Shown: one piece after another, positions 53,601 through 62,600 of the stretch
How the letters are laid out: each line of letters starts with the position of its first letter
How positions within the stretch are numbered: position 1 is the stretch's first letter
Origin: Molanna angustata
Taxonomy: Eukaryota > Arthropoda > Insecta > Trichoptera > Molannidae
Direction: 5' to 3'
Length of the DNA: 64,000 nt
Assembly (NCBI GenBank): GCA_963576475.1
Contig: OY754990.1
Location: forward strand, 11,959,061 to 12,023,060
Translations under genes and position numbers: made by a program
Notes under the pieces: generated by a model
Seen by the model: only the letters and a program-made list of their open reading frames with translations
The model's database searches: none
Told to the model about the DNA's origin: nothing

Positions 53601-56600
53601 CTTTCATTCACATCCATGCATTGTGTCATACATTTTTCTTTTTGCGGGTTGCAGTTCTTAAGGAGAACACATTTGGGCCAGTCAGCCCTTTGTGATACCA
53701 CAATGGGGCTGTCGTCTCCCTCACTTATCCCCCCTGAACCAGCCCAAGTGGTTAATGAATGTCATAACGTCTCCGATATCAGCCGACGCTATGCCCATTA
53801 GATCATCATAGAAGAAACTTCTCCTATTTCTAGAGAAAGTGGACCACAGTCTCTTCTTCTTCGTCTTGGCATGCTCTGCAGCAATCATGTCATACATGCT
53901 TTCCTATTATTCTGACTCATACATTCCATGTAATTTTTGATTACTTAGTATGTCAAACCAATGCACCTAATAGAGATTTTATTGTATATTTACCCGAGTA
54001 CGAGTGAGACACAGATTTCATAAAAATTACAAAAATTTACAATTATTTATATTCTAATACTAAAAACACATATTACACGTCTCGGAGAAGGAGGGTAGGG
54101 GAAAATGGATGTGAGGAGATGGGAATATGATATATAAAAAATTATGAATCTCGTAAAATGAATTAAAAACATTTTGATTTGAATTAACGCCGTACGTTGA
54201 AAAACATTTGTACGTACAAGAAAACAACCTTCTGTACCGCACATTTATATAAAGAAATCATCAAGTGCAATAGAACTATCATTTAAAATATTCAATATGG
54301 CATCTATTGACGAAATCGCAAAAAAATGTGTAGCCGAGACTCGAACCAAAATTTCAACCTGCAAAAATGCAGTTGATAAAACGATAAATTTTTCATACCA
54401 GTTATAAATTCACAATGAATTATTGTACTCTTTCCAGACTTAATTTATTTTACAGTATCCTTCGTCTGATCTTTTTCATGGAATATAATCTTTATCTGAT
54501 TATCTCTTTTATGGACAGTATACTTTATTTACCTAAAAATTACAAAAAAAAAATACTTTGTAACCGAGAAAGCTACGAAGAAACGTTGGACACGAAGGAA
54601 TTATGTGGCTGTGAAGACTATGAACGAAAAGGCGTTCCAACGGGAATTGAAAACCAGGTTTTGTATCAAGAACTGAAGTAAGTGTTGTATATGAACGACT
54701 ACTATAGCCAATAATTATCATATATATAAAAAAAAATCTAAGTATCAACCTCGCTAGGTCTGGCCTGTATCGAGGTCGAAAAATTTACATAATATGATCA
54801 TTTTGGATATACTTTTTTATTGACAATATTATCTGATCATATATTATTATAAACCAGCAGGGCTACTCATGAATTTGATTACAGTAAAATTAAGATCAGC
54901 TTCAGACTTTAGCAATCTTTGAGGTTAAATTAATTGAATAATAATATTAATTTATACAAAAATTCATGACAATTTCATACTAAACGTTGATATTAACAGA
55001 TTTTTGTCATTAAATATAGAGATAGATTAAATTTGGATTGTAATCGAGTACTGATTTATACATTTTTATGATTAAGGCAAGTTAAGAACGTGTCATGAGT
55101 AGCCCCCCAGGGCCGATTTAATTGTATCAGTAACGTACAATGACTAATTAGCTCCTAAAACGTAATTAAACAATGAATAACAATTATCCCCATACTAGGT
55201 ATTCATTTTGAGTTATTGTCAAGACTATATTCATATACATAAATATGTATATTTTTGCTCGGAAGACGTATAATTATTTGGCACCTATATTGTACAGTGG
55301 AATGCCAGAGATGACGAAATCAGTGAAAAGCCCTGCAAAATTTAAGCAACAGTGCATGTACTTTTTATGTGGTCGCTTTACATAGCAATAGGTCTGTTGC
55401 TGCTATGTTGGGTTAATGGGTTGTTTGCCACCAGCTTGTGTGATGATTTGTGTTATATGTGTATGTTTTGAGTGTTTTTTGTTTTGTGATTTTATGTTTG
55501 TGTAATTTAAATATGTGAATTTGCTTCTCCCGACACAGGACATTCCTAGTGGGAGAGGCCAACTTTAATATGAAATGTTTTTTTTTTTTTTTATAATGAT
55601 GTTATTATTGCTATATTTTTGTTATGATCAAATAAATAAATAAAAAATAAATATCAGAAGGAAGGATGGGATGAATTATATAAAGGGAGAGACGTCGGGA
55701 TGACTGTTGGCACATGGACACGCTTTCAATTAAGTCTTTATTTACATTGTCTATGACATTAGATTGTCTATGATATCAGATTAGATTGTCTATGACCAAA
55801 GATTTCCATATAATATATTAGATGGAGTATTCAGTGCAATGAGTGAGTCATGGTATATTGCGTGTTTGACGTCTTGGTTGGCAACATATTTCAGTTTTCC
55901 TTTCATTTCAACACATACTAGATAACTGTTCTCTAAACCTTAATAAACAAAGTGTTTTTTTCGACAAATAAATCCGAAAACAATTCACATTAGTCGCTAT
56001 TCTCTATAGAAAAACGATGTGGTCTGCCCACCAAAATGTCAAAAATCCCGTGGAAAAATGACTCACTTGGATTCATACAAAATTTGTTAACTACGACATC
56101 TAGTATATTATAATAAAAATCTATGATGGCATCAGATTGTCTATGCATACGACATGACGGCCATGTTGTCTAACAAGGCAAAGGTCGACGGGGAAGGAAT
56201 GACTGGATCAATGAGAGAATGTGTATTGAGTGGGTATAAAAGATAAAGTTGGTACAAAAACGTTGCTCAAATCAAATTTGTGTTTTTGTAGTAATTTTGC
56301 TTAACTTTTATTTTTTTGTCTTCCACAAATATTTGTAAAGGAAAATACTGAAATTTTGAACTCTTATAAAATATGATTTGAATGATCAGGCATTTAAAAA
56401 AATCAACTCCATAAAAATTGGTACTTTTGGCGAGATGCCTTTGCAAATTGAAGAATTTGATGATTTTCTCGTGGATCCCACCATCAGATATTAACCTTTA
56501 TATAGGACCACCACTAAAGTACCCTATTTGGTTACTGTGGTTTAAAAATGGTTATTTTAGATGACATAAATAATGTCTTAGACAATATATATACAAATAC

Positions 56601-59600
56601 TTATATAAATATGAAAAATACACGGAAAATGAAAAATTGTAAACATTACGAATGACTTTGATTAAAATAAGACGCAAATTGATCAGAAATTTAAAATATA
56701 TATTGACAACTGAAAAGGCCAAGACTCATACTGGGTTTAGCACCACAGATGAATTTGTTGAAACAAAAAAGACATTCACACACATACAAAATCACTGTGT
56801 TCCTAATAAGGTACAGTAGATAGAAACTAGAATAGAAAACTGACTCTCAAACGCTTCTATTATAGCAGATATCCACCACTTTGTGAAAATTCATAGAATT
56901 TATCAAACAGACAGAATATTATAGACAGAACTGACTCTCAAACGCTTCTATCCTAGGAGATATCCACCACTTTGTGAAAATTCATAGAATTTATCAAACA
57001 GACAGAATATTATAGACAGAACTGACTCTCAAACGCTTCTATCCTAGGAGATATCCACCACTTTGTGAAAATTCATAGAATTTATCAAACAGACAGAATA
57101 TTATAGACAGAACTTACTCTCAAACGCTTCTATCCTAGGAGATATCCACCACTTTGTGAAAATTCATAGAATTTATCAAACAGACTGAATATTATAGACA
57201 GAACTGACTCTCAAACGCTTCTATCCTAGGAGATATCCACCACTTTGTGAAAATTCATAGAATTTATCAAACAGACTGAATATTATAGACAGAACTGACT
57301 CTCAAACGCTTCTATCCTAGGAGATATCCACCACTTTGTGAAAATTCATAGAATTTATCAAACAGACAGAATATTATAGACAGAACTGACTCTCAAACGC
57401 TTCTATCCTAGGAGATATCCACCACTTTGTGAAAATTCATACAATTTATCAAACAGACAGAATATTATAGACAGAACTGACTCTCAAACGCTTCTATCCT
57501 AGGAGATATCCACCACTTTGTGAAAATTCATAGAATTTATCAAACAGACTGAATATTATAGACAGAACTGACTCTCAAACGCTTCTATCCTAGGAGATAT
57601 CCACCACTTTGTGAAAATTCATAGAATTTATCAAACAGACAGAATATTATAGACAGAACTGACTCTCAAACGCTTCTATCCTAGGAGATATCCACCACTT
57701 TGTGAAAATTCATACAATTTATCAAACAGACAGAATATTATAGACAGAACTGACTCTCAAACGCTTCTATCCTAGGAGATATCCACCACTTTGTGAAAAT
57801 TCATAGAATTTATCAAACAGACTGAATATTATAGACAGAACTGACTCTCAAACGCTTCTATCCTAGGAGATATCCACCACTTTGTGAAAATTCATAGAAT
57901 TTATCAAACAGACAGAATATTATAGACAGAACTGACTCTCAAACGCTTCTATCCTAGGAGATATCCACCACTTTGTGAAAATTCATACAATTTATCAAAC
58001 AGACAGAATATTATAGACAGAACTGACTCTCAAACGCTTCTATCCTAGGAGATATCCACCACTTTGTGAAAATTCATAGAATTTATCAAACAGACAGAAT
58101 ATTATAGACAGAACTGACTCTCAAACGCTTCTATCCTAGGAGATATCCACCACTTTGTGAAAATTCATACAATTTATCAAACAGACAGAATATTATAGAC
58201 AGAACTGACTCTCAAACGCTTCTATCCTAGCAGATATCCACCGCTTTGTGAAGATTCATATAATTTATCAATCACATTATTCTGACTTAAATATTCCTTT
58301 CATTTAATATTTAATTAAACACATTTTTTATTTGTTTAGACTAGCTTTATCAGTGTCAGTGTCACTGCACATTCTACTTTATTAGAATGTCTTGTAAAAT
58401 ATTGATAAACTGCCTACATAGAACACCACAGCCTAATATGTAGTGCTATACCTACATAGAACACCACAATGAACACAAAAAGATTATGAAGATCTATATC
58501 TAAGTTTCCTACAAAAAATAAGTTGCCCTTTGACAATCATTTGTTAATATTGTGATTGCCATAGTATTCTGTATACTGCTATGAAGAGGTAACTGGAGTG
58601 TGGTTTATGGACTACAACCGAAATATTCTTGAGTCAATGGGCAAATACCCCAAGGTATTCCAAGTGGAAATCCATATGGTTGAAAGATGCACCCAAACAA
58701 AACCAGACAGAAGATATTTAAATTCTATCTGACAGTCAAGCAGCCATTATAGCATTGAATTCCCCAAGCATGACCCAAAAATGATTTGCGAATGCTTCTC
58801 AAAACTGAATGAACTAGACAAGAACCGAAAAATCATCCTGCTCTGGGTCATGCTGGAGTCGAGGGAAATGAGCGAGCTGACAAGACTCGTTAGAAAGGAT
58901 GCAAGAGGATACCTGTAAAGACCAGAATCATTCTGCGGCCTAGGAAACTCATAATTCCAAGAAGTCATGAAATCTACGAAGAAAGGGAGATCCAGTTACT
59001 GGATTGAACTCCCAGGGCCCAGGCAGGCTAAGGAACTGCTTGGTAACTAGGACTGAAAAGGATCCGGAACAAGTGAAATTCCTCGGCAAAAGGCACAAAA
59101 AACCCTGTCATGGTTCCTCACAGGACATTGCAGACTTGGGGACGTCTACAGAAAAAAAACAAGACGATACATGCAAATGATGTAAAGAAGTAACGGAAAT
59201 GTCACACTACCTCGTTGTAAAGTGCGATGAATGAGAACTTTGGTTAATTACAAAATAGATATCAACTCTATCTATAACCGCATTAAGTTCCCTATGGATT
59301 CTGAGTTTTCCAAGAAGCTTGGAACTTGAGGACATACGGATGAGCCACAGAATCACCCCAACTCGTAATAATAATAACATACTAGGAACTCAGAACTTAA
59401 AACTAGTGTTGTTTCATAGAGTCAATAATTAAGTCACAGCGCCTTGTATCACTAGTGTCCGATCATAGCTTCAGCTTTAGCCACCTTCGGACAAAAAAGC
59501 AACATTTACCAAAATAAAGCGGAAAATTTCGATCAGCTGCTAAGAACAGTAAAAACGGAAGTGCTTGTACGTGTACAAAAGTGCGTAAATTCAGATAAAT

Positions 59601-62600
59601 CGATTGTTTAAATAGTTAAACTTAGTCTTACGAATAGGAAACTCCATAATTTATATTGATATTTTTATGGTTCAAAAAAGTATTATAAAATATCTAAGTA
59701 GCTAAACATTCGGTTTCGGTTTGGATATGTTAATTTTTGATTAGTGTATGTCAATGTGCCAACGCATCGTTGATATTTGTTGCATCAAACTCACCGGCGA
59801 CGCAATGCGAGCATAGCTCCCCCGCGTGTTGAGTTCCTTTCTCATATATCATTCTTCCCCTATGAGACATGATCACCTATCGGGTATGGACACATAACAA
59901 AAAAAACCAAATCACATATATATTTATCATCATTTGTTTTGTGTTGCAGACCACACGGTCTTTGTCACACACGCACGCACGCACACACCCACGCACTCTG
60001 TATGAGTGACGGCGCTCGTAACGACGAGTTCCGTCTTGCAGCAAAATGTGGCGTGACCAATGTCGACGAGATTATTTTAATTAAATGGAACGAGCATTCT
60101 CTTCAAGTAAAAAAAAGTTGTATCTATTGGTGATTTTTATTAGGGTAATCAATAAAATAAGTTATATTTTGCCTTTGACATAATTCTCAAAATAAAACAA
60201 AACACGTTTATTACATTTAAGTATATAAACTTTTTAAGAAGGTTCCGGCTGAAATAGGTGCATTACTATTCCACTCAGTCCATGATGATATTCTATAACG
60301 CTGAAATAGGAAGACATCGTTTGAAATGTAATAGCTAAAATATTAATTTTTTAGTCACAACGATATATTACAGAAAAATCAAGAACTTTACAAAGAAAAA
60401 ATTGGAAAAAAAACAATAATAGTTATAATAGTTTTAGTTTAAAAATAATGGTTATGTTGAAAAGCTACATTTCTAACACTAGCCACATTCAACAGGGGCT
60501 ATCGTAAATACACAATCAGGCATCAGCTGGATGATTGGGTATTACGATAACCCAGTGTGGAAATGAGATGGTGTTTTAAATGTATGCAGTATCAACTGCT
60601 TACATTTATATATTTATTTATCTTTTTCGTGTACATCAAATGCACAAATGCATTAAGTCTTTTATTAGCAACAAAAATAAATCATGATAATAATTATTAT
60701 TATGCATAGTTATTTGTAGTAAAAATGAAATAAAAACATTAACGAATATGGTGATTAGTGCGTCACATGGCGATAAAAGACTAAAAACAATACTTAACTC
60801 AAGATTAAGACACGCGATCCGCCAGAAACGTTGAGTTAAATATTTGTCGTTGAGTGACGTATTCAGGGGAAGATTAGGTACTGAAAGACGCAATATTTTT
60901 GTTAAACTCTCAAGGGCCGACTCAAATACCGGGCCTATGAAACTTATACCTACATACATTTCAAACATTATCTCTTTTCCATTGAGTTATCTTTCCTTGA
61001 GCTAAATGACACGTTGTCTAAGGGGACAGGACCGATTGCATAGAATGGGCTCCCAAGATCCCAAGAACTAGAGCCAAAATGATACAACATAATCAATTTT
61101 CAGCAACGTTAAGGTGAGATATTCACAAAAACGGAACTATATAAATTATTATTGTTACCCTAATTAATTAGAAAGAATTATGTTAAAACACACAGTGAAG
61201 GAATGAATGCATTATCATCAATAATCTGAAATAAAATCAACATTGGTTTATCCATATTTTGCTGCATTACAATTGATAATATCAATTCATTATTTATATT
61301 TAAGTATATCTGTATAGATAAAATTTAAGTCACACAGAACTATAAGAACATTGTTTGTACTATCTCTCTCTAAACAAATTTTAACATGTACCATAGAGGA
61401 TTATTTAAATTTATAGTTTACATAATTCAAGCACTGATTGTATTCATTAACGACAAATAATTTAATATTATCGCAAGAAACAATGCATGGAATGCTGGTG
61501 GATTCATTACACTACGGTTTTATCGGAAAAAAATACAATTTTTACATGTTGACAAAACAAAAATGGAATTTTTATCTGCATTAAGCCAACGCTTAGTATA
61601 TTTTTATAGACGAGCTGTATGGGATATTTTCGTTGACGGGCCCGGGCTGAGATGGAAGGATGATGTCAGGAAGGGCAACTACTCCAGGGTCCGAATGCAG
61701 AGTCCTACCTAAATACTAACCATGTTTTCATTGCACAGTCGCTCACTCAAGTTAGGAGATCACGTGGCTTCATAACTGGAGGATGCTACCAAGTTAACGT
61801 ATGAGAATTGCATTGCAGAGACATATCTAAATACTTAGCGCATGCGCGTTGGCGTAAACTGACATTTGCGAACGAACAGTCAAAAAGTAAGGTTGATCGC
61901 GAGAAACCTTACGAGTGGTTTAATGCTAAAATACGAGATGTTTTCGATGGATGATGATTTTAGCGCCTTCGTCAAATATGTTTTTTTTTAAAAGAATGTA
62001 TATGTCCTTGAAACAAGTACATTTACATCCTCATACATTCCCTAAACCAAGAATAAATGCTTGTGCTATAGGTGAACGAAATCGGTCGTGGCAGGATTCG
62101 AACTCACGACCACTGGATTACTAACCCAGCTGGGTGATGGGTGATGCTCTGCCATCAGCGTATAAGTATTCAGCGATCTATACAAGATGCCAAAAATTTG
62201 CTGGAATTTCAGAAAAATCACGACATCGAGCTGTCAGTGTGAGTTGGTTACATGTGTTTGTGTTGTTATAACAAAAAAAAAACATTTTAAACGTCAGTAT
62301 AAACTCATAGAAAGCTATCTATCTCTTTTCTACATAAGTATTAAGTTTGCCGTAGTATTTAGTTAGTGACGTCTCTACAATGCAAATTATAACTTGAGAA
62401 TACTAAATACTCCAGTAAGGTTAGGAGTTAGAATTCAGTTACCTAGGATTGTGCATTCGGGTCCAGGTGTCAGACTGGAAGACTAAGGCAGATGATAGAT
62501 GGCAGTGGAGGCTGAAGTTGAAGGAGGCCGAGGGTCTATATGGGCTGTAGGCTGTAGCAAGTATCTGATTTCAGATATATCTCAACAGGGACATATAAAA

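Noticed and set aside
54415..54681. An 88-codon plus-strand frame
   Set aside because: AT-driven composition, no domain, overlapped by an equally open antisense frame.
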